Shown: in pieces, positions 21,437-31,115 of the stretch | Numbering within the stretch: the first letter of the stretch is position 1 | Layout of the letters: each line of letters opens with the position of its first letter | Source of the DNA: Amblyomma americanum | Lineage: Eukaryota > Arthropoda > Arachnida > Ixodida > Ixodidae | NCBI RefSeq assembly: GCF_052857255.1 | Contig: NC_135498.1 | Span: forward strand, 113,585,223-113,649,222 | DNA: 64,000 nucleotides | Reading direction: 5' to 3' | Translations under genes and position numbers: made by a program | Notes under the pieces: generated by a model | The model's input: the letters and a program-made list of their open reading frames with translations, nothing else | What the model was told of the DNA's origin: nothing | The model's database searches: none

Positions 21437-22831
21437 TTTGTGCGAATAGTCCTTCAGTTATTCCCATAGTGTGACTGCCTAGAGGCTTTTCCAACAACAC
21501 CAGTAGAGAGTTATCGTATGCAATTAGACGCCCAGTTTGGGGTTTTTAATGCAGTGGGACATTCTCCAGTATACAGTGATTTTCTGCAACTGAAACAATT
21601 TTCTAGTAGCAGTAGAAGCTGTCATTTGATGCGGTGTATCGCTTGACTACAATTAAGTAATTCAAACAATCCTACTGGACATATTTTAATGAAACACCAT
21701 TTACTTTAAACTCTGCTGCCATTCTGATTATTCAGGTCGGGCAGTGTAGCTTGGCATGCTGATGTGGAACGTCTAAGACATCCATAAAGGGCTTCGCGGC
21801 AATGTCCTCCAGTCAACTTTTGAGTCAAATGGAAACTAAATTCTTCCTCCAGCTTTCGCACATGACCTCGTAATAGGTCGAAGGTGTAAAAAGATGGGCG
21901 GTGTGATCATCCGCATATATGTGGACACAGCAGGAAAAGGCGAAACTTATTAAAAAACACATTGCATTTTGCGGCGCAGAGTGTGCGAGAAGATACTCGC
22001 CGAATATTTGTGGAGAACAAGTTGTAAATCGTGCTTAAGAACTACCGCCACATTAAAAGCAAAAAATGAAATAAAATTTTGCACTGAACGGCTGACATTT
22101 AATTTAGTTGTCCGTGTCACACACCCAATAAACATTAAAAAGCCTCAGAAGGTAAATATATATTTGAATACAGATTACCGTATTTTTATCTTTATTGTCA
22201 TGTTTATTTATGTCTAAATAACAAATTTTCGTCTTTTTATTTCAGCAAACTTTTGCCACAGGTGGTAGCGTCTCTCCCTGAATGGGCGTCAAAACAATAA
22301 CTTTGAGGAAAGCTTTTTTGTATGTAATAATTATTCCATGTATAGAGGGCTTGCACAGTGTTTCGAAATAAACTGAGCGACGGAAACTGAGGGCACGTTT
22401 TTTTTTTTAAAAAAGAGTGAACAGTTCTTTCTACGCCGCTTAATGTGCATGTAACATGGGAGACGAAACTCTTACTTCAAAACCACGCGACAACACTCTT
22501 TTAATTTTAATTGAGAGAGAGCATCGGCGAAAGCCACTGCTACCAAGAGTTTAGTATGCTCTCGTATGCCTGCAAGCCGTCAAGCAAAACACAAACGGTA
22601 TGTAACTGTTACACATATTTTTATTTGCCTGATTCAGTGAAAGGAGAAGCATCTCTGATTTCCATCTTGCACAAATAGGCGACCAACGTCTTCATGAACA
22701 CAGCATATGTTGGGCTGCATGACACTTGAAAGCCAGAATGAAGTCAGAGCAGTAATTACACGCAGAAGCATATTCATTTTCGAACGCATTTGAGGATGAG
22801 AAGACGGTGGTACTCACGAAAAGGATCTTAC

Positions 22832-22877
22832 AGCCCAGGCTGCTGATGCACTTTAGAACTTTCATAACACGTCAGGT
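22832..22877 (-). CDS. Possible first exon with signal-peptide-like start
   Basis: On the minus strand an ATG opens MKVLKCISSLGCKILF, a short basic start followed by hydrophobic residues. It runs into GTGAGTACC, a good splice donor. No downstream exon could be matched, so this is a weak proposal. Confidence 0.12.
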
Positions 22878-24438
22878 GCGGATTTTCGCTTGCGCTGAGT
22901 AGGAACGACGTCGCCTCGAGTGTACATGCTTTCTCGGCACTCTGGTATAAATGATTTTTCGCCGCTTTCTCGACGTTATTCTCCTCCGTGCCAGCACCAG
23001 GCCAAACCTGTCTAGCCGAAGCTGCGGCATAGGAGTGCATCGCGCTACGCCATAGCGAGTGTCGCGAGGCGAGGTGACAACCAGGGGATAGGCCCATTCT
23101 ATTTTTTTTGGTGGGCGGAGATTTTCTTTGTAGCAAGAAAAAGCAGTAGGAAAATGGCGAGAACGAAATAAAGAAAGGGTGGCTGAGTGGTGCCGCGCAT
23201 AGCTGGTGCCAGTAGAAGCAGGTTCGATAAGGTGGGTACGTAAAATCACAAAGAAAAAATAGCGCTTAGTGCGGTAGGGGCCTTCACTGTTGCGAGAAAA
23301 GGAGACTATATGATACTTGAAAAGTAGGGGAAGGGATGACACTAGGGAGAGAAATCCGGAATACTTGGAGGCTGCGTCATAGGCAGTTGACAAGACGATA
23401 AGAGGAAAGGAAGAGGCGATGCGAAAGTGTCAGACTATTGCCTCAGCGCGAGATGAAGAGCAAAAATGAAGAATGTGCTGATGTTCTGCCCCGGAAACCT
23501 TTAAGCGAAATTTAAGAGCTTGGTCATCGATTTCACAAAAAAGGCTCGAAATACTAGCGTAATTATCGCTGTCTTGTGCTGTAGCCTGTTTGTTTCAAGC
23601 TGGGACAAAAATGTTGCTATGAAAGTACAAAAATATGGAACGCTAACAAAAATAGCAAGCACACTACGCGCACCTTGAGCGCTTCGTATAGGATACATGG
23701 GACAAAATGTATACTTAACATACGTCCAAGCAACGCCGTATACAAATACGATTCGCTGACAGAGCGAAGTATCCTGTGCTTTTTATGCACAAGGAAAACA
23801 GGCGGGCCTAAGCCATGATCATGTTGAGCTCCCGTGCGGGTCTGAGCTAGCTCAAAATGACCCGGCGTGTTACTCGGCAATATACCAAGAATCATTGGTC
23901 TTAAAGCTTCGCTCAAAGAACAACCAAATAGAAACGGGTACAGTTGCGATTGGTAATAAACCCCCAATGCTTTTATTAAATAAAGACAATCTTTATCAGC
24001 GAAACGTATGCAAAAGCCATAAATACAAAATTGTCGAAAGCGCAGTAAAATAACATAAACAATTTACCACCACGATAAAAGATTGCCCGTGAGGTTCTCG
24101 GCTTAAGATCACCTGCCTGTTAACGCAATTTATATACAGCAACTGACCAACTACGCTCTTTATTTGCAACAAAACCTCAATCCAGCTATAATCGCATTCT
24201 TTCTTTTATCCAAATGGTTGTTTCACCTAACGTTAACCAAGAATTTTAAAAAATTCCAGCAGAGCAGCTGGGTGCAACGAAACGAATGTTCTCTCGTGTG
24301 GCGCTCCTCGGAGCACTTCTGAAACTACGCTATTTAGTTAATTACCTAAGATTGATTATGCGCAATTCTTATTGTTCACTTTAGGCACAAGTGCGTGCCG
24401 TTACGAATAAACCGATCCCGTTTTTTGTAGCAATATAT

Positions 24439-24603
24439 TGTCGCCGACAAACGTAGGGCGGCACGAAAAGGGGCTTTTTTAATCCGATGGCCAGAAACCC
24501 AGAGGCGCGTTCGAACGGGAACGACCTCTTCTTCGCTCCCACACGAGCCCAGTAATGCCGCTCGGCAGCATGGCGGCGCTCGCAGAATGTGAGCAGTGTG
24601 GCA
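24439..24603 (-). repeat. 3' LTR of Gypsy element 2
   Basis: This is a 165-bp LTR with sense ends TGCCACACTG and CGGCGACA. It pairs with 29761-29926. The AAAAGCCCC/GGGGCTTTTTT block and the TGCCGCTCGG block are shared. Confidence 0.93.
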
Positions 24604-24618
24604 TTGCCCCCTCCTTTC
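24604..24618 (-). other. Polypurine tract of Gypsy element 2
   Basis: In the sense direction GAAAGGAGGGGGCAA lies immediately before the 3' LTR start TGCCACAC. It is the expected plus-strand primer. Confidence 0.8.
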
Positions 24619-24723
24619 AAGAGGCATCGCCTCGATGCCTCCGGCAAGAGGGAAAAAGAGTGTGGAGACACCGAAAGTGCGATGGCGTGTGGTGGCAGCA
24701 CTGAATGTGAACTCCGGGAGGGG

Positions 24724-25851
24724 CTAACGGGCGTAATACGGTTTCATGCGGGACACGTGGACGACTTCAGACTTGGGCGGGCGAGAAGACCGGACAACAC
24801 CTTGCGTGTACACTTCATAGTTCACATCGCTGAGTTGACGTAGCACCTCGTAGGGGCCGAAGTAGCGCCGCAGAAGCTTTTCAGAGCGACCGCGCACACG
24901 TATAGGACTCCATACCCAGACGTGCTCGCTGGGTTGGTAAATCACCTCCCTGTGGCGGAGGTTGTAACGCCGGGCGTCAGTTGTCTGCTGGTGGCGAATG
25001 CGTTGTCGAGCAAGGTGGCGAGCGGCTTCTGCATCGCGAGCGAATTGGTCTGCGCCTGGGACAGACGAGGGGGTACAATCCGGGAGCAGCATATGGTCAA
25101 GCATGGTCAGGGGATCTCGGCCATACACTAAACGGAAGGGGGTGAAGCGCGTCGTTTCTTGGAGGGCGGTGTTGTACGCAAACGTGATGTAGGGAAGTAT
25201 TTCGTCCCAGTTGCGATGGTCAGCGTCGACATACATAGACATCATATCTGTGATGGTCTTGTTCAGCCTCTCAGTAAGTCCATTCGTTTGATGATGGTAA
25301 GCAGTCGTTTTTCTATGAGTGGTGCCACTAAGACGGAGGACCTCATGTGTAAGAGCCGACGGAAACGCGGTTCCCCGGTCAGTTAATACAACCACGGGGG
25401 CGCCGTGGCGAAGCACGATGTGGTGTACAAAGAACTGTGCAATTTCAGCCTCGGTGCCACGGGGAAGAGCCTTGGTTTCACAATAGCGGCTTAGGTAGTC
25501 CGTGGCAACAACAATATACCGGTTTCCCATGGAGGACACCGGGAATGGGCCCAGTAAGCCCATGCCGACTTGTTGGAATGGGATTTGCGGTAGATCAATT
25601 GGCTTCAGAAGGTAGGCCGGTTTTGTCGGTGGTACCTTCCGTCGTTGACACTCACGGCAGGTTCGAACGTAGTGTTGGACGACCGCAGCAAGCCGTGGCC
25701 AGTAGTACTTGTGGCGGAGGCATCCCAATGTGCTGGAAAAACCGAGGTGGCCAGAAGAAAGGTCGTCGTGGCATGCAGCGAGAACTTCCTTACGATGCAC
25801 GGTAGGGACAACGAGGAGATACGCAGTGTCGGTCGGACCGTAGTTTTTCTT
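24724..25851 (-). CDS. Gypsy 2 integrase
   Basis: This is a complete-looking integrase. The N-terminal HHCC finger is present (ACHDDLSSGHLGF ... CRECQRRK). The DDE triad is D in VATDYLSRYCET, D in LTDRGTAFPS and E in NGLTERLNKTITDM. The C-terminal GPY/F module is intact (RRYFGPYEVLRQLS) and is followed by VVHVSRMKPYYAR and a stop at 24724. Its first ATG-like start is 25800, but the same frame is open up to the TAA at 25852-25854. It would normally be released from a Gag-Pol polyprotein rather than start independently. No chromodomain is seen. Confidence 0.92.
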   Translation of the reverse strand, partial: KKNYGPTDTAYLLVVPTVHRKEVLAACHDDLSSGHLGFSSTLGCLRHKYYWPRLAAVVQHYVRTCRECQRRKVPPTKPAYLLKPIDLPQIPFQQVGMGLLGPFPVSSMGNRYIVVATDYLSRYCETKALPRGTEAEIAQFFVHHIVLRHGAPVVVLTDRGTAFPSALTHEVLRLSGTTHRKTTAYHHQTNGLTERLNKTITDMMSMYVDADHRNWDEILPYITFAYNTALQETTRFTPFRLVYGRDPLTMLDHMLLPDCTPSSVPGADQFARDAEAARHLARQRIRHQQTTDARRYNLRHREVIYQPSEHVWVWSPIRVRGRSEKLLRRYFGPYEVLRQLSDVNYEVYTQGVVRSSRPPKSEVVHVSRMKPYYAR

Positions 25852-28275
25852 TTAGAGGACTCCATCTATTAAGCAAAACGACGAAAGTCCGCGCGAGAAG
25901 AGTCTGGGCGGAGACGGAGCGGTTCCTTCGAGGTACTCGATTAGAGGCAACCGTTCGCAGTCGGCCCTCTGGTGGTGGACAAGGTCGGATGTGGTGACAG
26001 CGCCGAGGAAAGCAGAATCTTCGTCGGACTCATCTGGTGGGCACGGAAGAGGAGCTCGGGAGAGACAGTCTCCATCGCTATGTTGCCGACCCGACTTATA
26101 CACGATGGTGACGTCGAACTCTTGCAACCAAATGCTCCACCGTGCAAGTCGCCCCGATGGATCTTTGAGGTTCGCAAGCCAGCACAAGGAGTGATGATCG
26201 CTGACGACTCGAAACGGGCGGCCGTACAGGTATGGACGAAATTTTGTGATTGCCCATACAACACCGAGACACTCCTTTTCCATTGTGGAATAATTCACTT
26301 CGGAACGGGACAAAGTGCGACTTGCGTGGGCGATCGCGCGTTCCACACCTTCTTGCCACTGCACAATCACCGCACCGAGGCCCACATTGGTGGCATCTGT
26401 GTGCAGTTCCGTGTAGGCCTGCTCGTCGAAGTGGGCAAGGATAGGCGTAGACTGGAGGCGGGCCTTAAGCTCTATGAAAGCTTTTTTCTGATCTTGGCCC
26501 CAGAAAAAGGGTTCGGAGTCTTTTGTCAGGCGAGTCAGCGGCTCTGCTAGCTTGGAGAAGTTTTGAACGAACCTCCGATAATAGGCGCAACGACCCAGGA
26601 AACGCCGCAAGCTTCGTTTATCTGTTGGCTGGGGAAATGCAGCAACGGCGGCGGTCTTTTCTGGGTCGGGGCTAACGCCCTGAGCGCTCACAATGTGGCC
26701 AAGAAACTTGAGCTCCCGAAATGCGAAGTGGCACTTTCCAGGCTTGAGAGACAGACCCGCAGAACGAATTGCTTCGAAGACGGCACGCAAACGTTTCAGG
26801 TGCTCCTCGAACGTGTCGGAGAAAATCACGACGTCGTCGAGATAGACAAGGCAGGACTGCCACTTCAGGTCAGTTAGTACGGTGTCCATCATACGTTGGA
26901 ACGTCGCAGGGGCTGAACACAAGCCGAAAGGAAGCACCTTAAATTCGTACAGTCCGTCAGAAGTAACGAAGGCGGTCTTTTCTCGGCCACGTTCGCCGAC
27001 CTCGATTTGCCAATAACCGCTACGAAGGTCGAGTGACGAAAAGTAGGTAGCATGGGGGAGGCGGTCTAATGAGCCATCAATGCGCGGCAGTGCAGAGACA
27101 TCTTTTTTGGTAACGTTATTGAGACGTCTATAATCTACACAGAACCGTAGGCTGCCGTCCTTCTTTGCGACGAGAACAACAGGTGACGCCCAGGGGCTCG
27201 TCGATGGTTGTATGACGTCGTCGTGGAGCATTTCGGCAACTTGGCGGCGGATAGCATCGCGCTCCTTCGACGAAACACGATAAGGACGCTGACATAGCGG
27301 TCTCTGGTCACTGTCGACGATAATACGGTGCTTAGTTATTGGCGTCTGGCGAACCTTGGATGTTGACGCAAAACAGTCGCGGAAAGAGTCAATAAGGCTT
27401 TCCACGCGGCGTTTCTGATTTGTCAGAAAGTCAGGGTTCACGTCGGTCCTAATGGCTGTTGCAGTGTCCTGTTCAGCTATTTCGGGGGCCGTTGTTGATA
27501 TGGCACATTGGCCGGCATGCTCGCCAAGTTCTTCAAAATGGGCAATCACCGTGTTTTTCGTCAAATGTTGGGGTTCACAACTAAAGTTGGTCACTAAGAG
27601 CGTGGTACGCGCGTGAACAACGTCGACAAGGGCGCGAGCAACGCTAACTTGCCGAGACAGTAGCAGCGACATATTCGCTTCGGCAATGCCCCGAGTACCG
27701 GAGCTGGTATCACACTGGACTGTGACAAACTTGCTTGCTCTCGGCGGTATCGTTGTGTGGTCATCAGAGATGCGTAATGGCGCTCTGTGCGGCTCGGGGT
27801 CGGTATCAACGGCTCGCTGTGTCGAAAGCGGTTCCAATTGCTCGTGCAGGTTGATGACCGCCCCATACTCTTTAAGGAAGTCCATGCCGAGAATCAGTTC
27901 TTTAGAGCACTCTCGTAGCACGGCGAAGGAGCCAGTGAAAGTTGCACCGCGGATCTTTATACGGCTGATGCAGACGCAAACCGGCGTTACCACATGGCAA
28001 CCAGCTGTGCGTATCTGCGGCCCATGCCAACGTGTTAGAACCTTTCTGAGGGTTGCGGCTAGGTTACTACTCATGACAGAAAAGTCGGCTCCGGTATCGA
28101 CGAGTGCAGATACGTCATAGCCATCGGCGGCAACAAGAATTACGGCGGCGGAAACAATTGTTTGACAATTTGTCGGCGAGGTTTTTGGTGCCGTCGTCGA
28201 TGGGGTCGTCGCTGAGGTCGTCGGTGAGGTCGGCGGTGGGATCGCCTTTAAGGTCGGCGGGTGGGGTCGTCGCAT
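25852..28275 (-). CDS. Gypsy 2 protease, reverse transcriptase, RNase H
   Basis: This is an 807-codon open frame. The aspartic protease site is SALVDTGADFSVM near residue 57, with ELILGMDFL as the later conserved element. RT blocks are SPWASPVVLVAKKDG, LRFCVDYRRLNNVT, YEFKVLPFGLCSAPATF and the catalytic CLVYLDDVVIF, all intact. The thumb/connection follows (LSLKPGKCHFAF, RFLGRCAYYRRFV). RNase H has TELHTDATNVGLGAV, TMEKECLGVVWAI and VVSDHHSLCWL. The frame ends at a TAA just past LIDGVL; integrase continues in the same frame. It lies in the -1 frame relative to gag. Confidence 0.95.
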   Translation of the reverse strand: MRRPHPPTLKAIPPPTSPTTSATTPSTTAPKTSPTNCQTIVSAAVILVAADGYDVSALVDTGADFSVMSSNLAATLRKVLTRWHGPQIRTAGCHVVTPVCVCISRIKIRGATFTGSFAVLRECSKELILGMDFLKEYGAVINLHEQLEPLSTQRAVDTDPEPHRAPLRISDDHTTIPPRASKFVTVQCDTSSGTRGIAEANMSLLLSRQVSVARALVDVVHARTTLLVTNFSCEPQHLTKNTVIAHFEELGEHAGQCAISTTAPEIAEQDTATAIRTDVNPDFLTNQKRRVESLIDSFRDCFASTSKVRQTPITKHRIIVDSDQRPLCQRPYRVSSKERDAIRRQVAEMLHDDVIQPSTSPWASPVVLVAKKDGSLRFCVDYRRLNNVTKKDVSALPRIDGSLDRLPHATYFSSLDLRSGYWQIEVGERGREKTAFVTSDGLYEFKVLPFGLCSAPATFQRMMDTVLTDLKWQSCLVYLDDVVIFSDTFEEHLKRLRAVFEAIRSAGLSLKPGKCHFAFRELKFLGHIVSAQGVSPDPEKTAAVAAFPQPTDKRSLRRFLGRCAYYRRFVQNFSKLAEPLTRLTKDSEPFFWGQDQKKAFIELKARLQSTPILAHFDEQAYTELHTDATNVGLGAVIVQWQEGVERAIAHASRTLSRSEVNYSTMEKECLGVVWAITKFRPYLYGRPFRVVSDHHSLCWLANLKDPSGRLARWSIWLQEFDVTIVYKSGRQHSDGDCLSRAPLPCPPDESDEDSAFLGAVTTSDLVHHQRADCERLPLIEYLEGTAPSPPRLFSRGLSSFCLIDGVL

Positions 28276-28343
28276 ATAATCGTCGGATGGAGGCTGTTCA
28301 CTGTCTGCGGCAGCGGCGGTCCTACCCCCAGAGGACGCCGTCT

Positions 28344-28637
28344 TCAGTTTTCCCGGCGGGGAGACGTGCCTCTGAATTGGCCAGTAGATGGTGCATGACT
28401 GGGTGGAGGAACTCGTCTTGGAGACGGCGACCTAGACTGGCGTCGTGGAGGCGTTGAGGGCAGCACATTATCGGCCAGGTACTGCTCAATGTCTCGCGGT
28501 CTCTCACCATAGCGCGGTCGAGGTGCGCTCGGTGGAAATCCGCTTAATCCCATCCGCCGGTAGGGGCAGTTGCGGAGGATATGACCGGGCTCCCCGCAGT
28601 GGTAGCATAGTGGCCGGTTGTTGGGTGTGCGCCACAC
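28344..28637 (-). CDS. Gypsy 2 nucleocapsid zinc-knuckle segment of Gag
   Basis: This is the C-terminal part of Gag. It contains a perfect CX2CX4HX4C knuckle, CYHCGEPGHILRNC, and a proline/arginine-rich tail (RRQSRSPSPRR) that would bind element RNA. It is in the same frame as the gag frame above it, separated only by the TGA at 28647-28649. It ends at a TGA at 28344-28346, preceded by GGAAAAC. Confidence 0.9.
   Translation of the reverse strand: MWRTPNNRPLCYHCGEPGHILRNCPYRRMGLSGFPPSAPRPRYGERPRDIEQYLADNVLPSTPPRRQSRSPSPRRVPPPSHAPSTGQFRGTSPRREN
28347..28353 (-). promoter_or_regulatory. Candidate -1 ribosomal frameshift site
   Basis: GGAAAAC, read as G GAA AAC, sits directly before the gag stop. 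The pol frame is exactly -1 relative to gag and is open through this point. This matches the way many Gypsy elements express Gag-Pol. The heptamer is not the ideal X XXY YYZ form, because the first three bases are not identical. Confidence 0.5.
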
Positions 28638-28646
28638 GTCAGCTTT

Positions 28647-29600
28647 TCAAACAGAGCGCGGGTCACGCAGCTCGGCGGAGGGAAAGTACCCCTGCGTTTG
28701 TTCGGAAGCAGGGCGGAACGCATGTGGAACTGGCGCAAGTCTCCGCAGAGCTTCACTGTAGCTCATGATGTACGGCTCCGGCTGCGGTGTCCGTAGGGCT
28801 TCGTTGTAGCTGCTGGCGTATGGCTCCGGCTGTGGTGCCGGTGGTGGCTGGACTGCTCGCCGAATTTCCTCGCGGACGGCATCGGCTACAGCTGCAACAC
28901 TGGCAGGTGGAGCATCTAAGCGGAGGTTGCGCCGTTCTTCGCGAACTACACTCCGCACAAGCTCCCGAAGAGCCTCGTCCCCGGCAACTGGCAGGTACGC
29001 ACAATAGTTGCTGGCCGCAACACTTCCCGGACGACCGTACTGCGCACTGCGTTCCTGTAAGGAACGTTCCATGCCTGTGGCTTCTTTAGCGAAGTCAGCG
29101 ACGGTTCTTGGTGGGTCGCGTATGAGGCCAGCGAAGAGCTGCTCCTTCACACCACGCATGAGGTGGCGCACCTTGGTAGCCTCTGGCATGGCAGGGTCAG
29201 CCCGATTGAAAAGACGTGCCATGTCTTCAATAAACATAGCGACGCTTTCGTTCGCCTGCTGTGACCTGGTGCGAAGGGCGAGTTCAGCATTTTCCTTGCG
29301 TGCGTTTGTGCTGAAGGTAGCCAGCAACTGACGGCCGAACGCTTCCCAGTTCGTAAAGGATGCCTCATGGATCTCGAACCATGTCTTCGCAGAGTCTTGG
29401 GACGAAAAATAGACGTTTCGTAGTTTTCGGTCGTCGTCCCACTGGTTAAAACTGGCCACACGGTCAAAGCTGGACAACCAGTCCTCGACGTCCTCAAACC
29501 GATCGCCGTGGAAGGATGGTGGTGAGCGAGGGGTGAGAACTACAACGGGCGGGACAGTGCCGGAAGGCTGGCCTGTCTGACTGCCTGTAGTAGACGTCAT
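28647..29600 (-). CDS. Gypsy 2 gag (capsid)
   Basis: This is the retrotransposon Gag matrix/capsid region. I prefer the ATG at 29600 (MTSTTGSQTGQ); another in-frame ATG is at 29732 (MNAHPEGN), and the frame stays open into the LTR. The capsid-like core has the usual helices: FEDVEDWLSSFDRVASFNQW, LRNVYFSSQDSAKTWFEIH, NWEAFGRQLLATFS, NESVAMFIEDMARLF, VRHLMRGVKEQLFAGL. A TGA at 28647-28649 stops it before the zinc knuckle. The codon probably arose from CGA by CpG decay, as the frame continues. The + strand frames here are shadows. Confidence 0.92.
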   Translation of the reverse strand: MTSTTGSQTGQPSGTVPPVVVLTPRSPPSFHGDRFEDVEDWLSSFDRVASFNQWDDDRKLRNVYFSSQDSAKTWFEIHEASFTNWEAFGRQLLATFSTNARKENAELALRTRSQQANESVAMFIEDMARLFNRADPAMPEATKVRHLMRGVKEQLFAGLIRDPPRTVADFAKEATGMERSLQERSAQYGRPGSVAASNYCAYLPVAGDEALRELVRSVVREERRNLRLDAPPASVAAVADAVREEIRRAVQPPPAPQPEPYASSYNEALRTPQPEPYIMSYSEALRRLAPVPHAFRPASEQTQGYFPSAELRDPRSV

Positions 29601-29737
29601 GGTACGCACCGGCCTCGTCAGTGGCTGACACTCAGGTTGCAGGCCTCGCAGGCGGCGGCTCGCTTTGTGGACGGGTGTTGTGTCCAAGCGTCGCTGATCA
29701 GCGTCAGAGTTGCCCTCGGGGTGAGCGTTCATGGAAC

Positions 29738-29758
29738 GATACCCAGCGGCTCCACCAA
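29738..29758 (-). other. Primer-binding site of Gypsy element 2
   Basis: Three bases inside the 5' LTR the sense strand reads TGGTGGAGCCGCTGGGTATC. It starts with TGG, like the element 1 site (TGGTGGCAGCGGTGGGATC), and the two are clearly related. Confidence 0.65.
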
Positions 29759-29760
29759 AA

Positions 29761-29926
29761 TGTCGCCGACAAACGTAGGGCGGCACGAAAGGGGCTTTTT
29801 TAATCCGAAGGCCAGAAACCCAGCAGCGCGCGTTCGAACGGGAACGTCCTCTTCTTCGCTCCCACACAAGCCCAGTAATGCCGCTCGGCCGCATAGCGGC
29901 GCTCGCAGAATGTGAGCAGTGTGGCA
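29761..29926 (-). repeat. 5' LTR of Gypsy element 2
   Basis: This is a 166-bp LTR matching 24439-24603. Differences include the CCAGCAGCGCGCG versus CCAGAGGCGCG indel. In the sense direction it ends CGGCGACA, next to the primer-binding site. Confidence 0.93.
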
Positions 29927-30510
29927 ATTTCTTCAACGTGATCGTTTTTGCCAGCAGCTAAAGAATGCCTGCGAAATATGAAAAAAATAAAAACGAGATT
30001 GCTGTCTTGCGCCAGCGCATTGTAGCACTACAAAGCGTGTTCTAAATGAACGATGCGTGGCGTTCACCTTCTAAAAATGGCGGCGTCGCTCTCTGGATAG
30101 TCTTGAAAGTACGTTAAAATATTATTCCTGACATAAAAAGCGCGCAGTGTGATCTGCGTTAAGTGCTATTCAGGTCACTGACAGCCATTTCAGACGGTGC
30201 TTTCACTCTGACATCACACACGCAAAGCAGAAAATGAAGCGAAAGCGGTGGAGTCCCGTATTTCAAGGCAGCTTCATTTTTATATTTATCGCTTTGCAGT
30301 TGTCGAGCTGAGCGGCGGCCGCTCACTTGAGCACTGTCGGCGCGCACTTTTCTTTTGTTCAAAACATGTTTCGGAGCGCTGGATTATGATAGCGCATGAG
30401 CACGGCCACGTGATGTTTTGTAGATTTGGCGGGCTTTAAGTGCAAGAAAAAATGACCACGTAGGAGGTAGTTTGCTACAAAAATATGGTGGCGGTTGCAA
30501 CTTATATGCC
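29927..30510. other. Unassigned DNA
   Basis: This lies between Gypsy 2 and a LINE 3' end. I saw nothing I can name. Confidence 0.5.
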
Positions 30511-30514
30511 AAAG

Positions 30515-31115
30515 TTACAACTTTATTCGTGGTTACAACTTTATTGCACAAGGAATCAGTTGGGGTTGGGGCGAGTCCATGGTGGCCTCCAGTCTGGGGC
30601 GGCCTCTTGAGCTCTTGTGCTTAGGGTCAAATGCATTGTTTCTCTTGAACTGGATAAGAGTTCGTCCCATTGCTCCGCCGAGGGAGCTGGCAAGAGTGTC
30701 ATCGGATTAGGTTTGCTAGCGCATTCTTATAATATATGGACTTTGGTGGCGCGCGTCCCGTCAACGCAGTGCTGGCATGCAGGGTCGTATTGACCATTCG
30801 TAATTAAACATAATCGGTAGGGGCTAAGAATGGCCTCGTTTGTAGGCGTCCGAGTGTCGTGGCTTGCTTCCCTGTCCAGGTCGGGGTGAGGGGCGCGGTA
30901 CGTGCCTCTTAGCTCACGATAAAAGTTTGTAAACTCCGCGTATGAGCGTGGCGAATCGGTGGGGGCGTCCGTTCCCGAGAGTCTCACGTCCCCCGTTTGG
31001 TTAAACCTAAGGCTAGATGGTCAACCTCCTCGTTCCCGGAGTTATCAGCGTGAGCTGGAACACATACGGGATTGATGTGATCCAGAGTTCCGTTGCGGAG
31101 AATTTGCGTTACGAA
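30515..31115 (-). pseudogene. 3' end of an RNase-H-bearing LINE
   Basis: This is a 5'-truncated copy of a LINE. In the sense direction it opens in the last RNase H block (PAHADNSGNEEVDHLA, near 31015-31060). It passes through a linker (YRELRGTYRAPHPDLDREAS) and reaches the C-terminal zinc-type motif CQHCVDGTRATKVHILWEC near 30.77-30.72 kb, with both cysteines intact. The tail has two copies of AATAAAGTTGTAAC (about 30515-30546), a duplicated polyadenylation region. It belongs to the same broad group as the LINE at 16.9-20.8 kb, but the sequences are diverged. Confidence 0.8.

Larger units (their letters stand above)
20811..24438. other. Mostly unassigned DNA between LINE and Gypsy 2
   Basis: No family was recognised. 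It holds an 84-codon minus frame at 21182-21436 with a conserved-looking feel (CLDNVVVCPNINEG, DPVCHQWFIIGVMPGKE) that I cannot assign. It also holds a possible signal-type exon at 22832-22877 (-). The 23.1-23.4 kb frames lack motifs. Confidence 0.5.
24439..29926 (-). mobile_element. Ty3/Gypsy LTR retrotransposon 2 (near-intact)
   Basis: This is a 5.5-kb LTR element on the minus strand with all standard parts: 5' LTR 29761-29926, primer-binding site, gag, zinc knuckle, protease-RT-RNase H, integrase with GPY/F module, polypurine tract and 3' LTR 24439-24603. Only two in-frame stops interrupt the coding plan (TGA at 28647-28649 and TAA at 25852-25854). By eye the LTRs differ at roughly eight to ten positions plus small indels, so the insertion looks older than element 1 despite better coding. 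The flanks ATAT and ATTT could be a mutated 4-bp target duplication. No envelope gene is seen. Confidence 0.95.

Noticed and set aside
23175..23240. tRNA-like head (GTGGCTGAGTGG ... GGTTCGATAAGG)
   Set aside because: The B box is poor, the spacing is loose and no SINE body follows. It could be chance.
25972..26550. 192-codon + strand frame
   Set aside because: It is antisense to the RNase H region of Gypsy 2.
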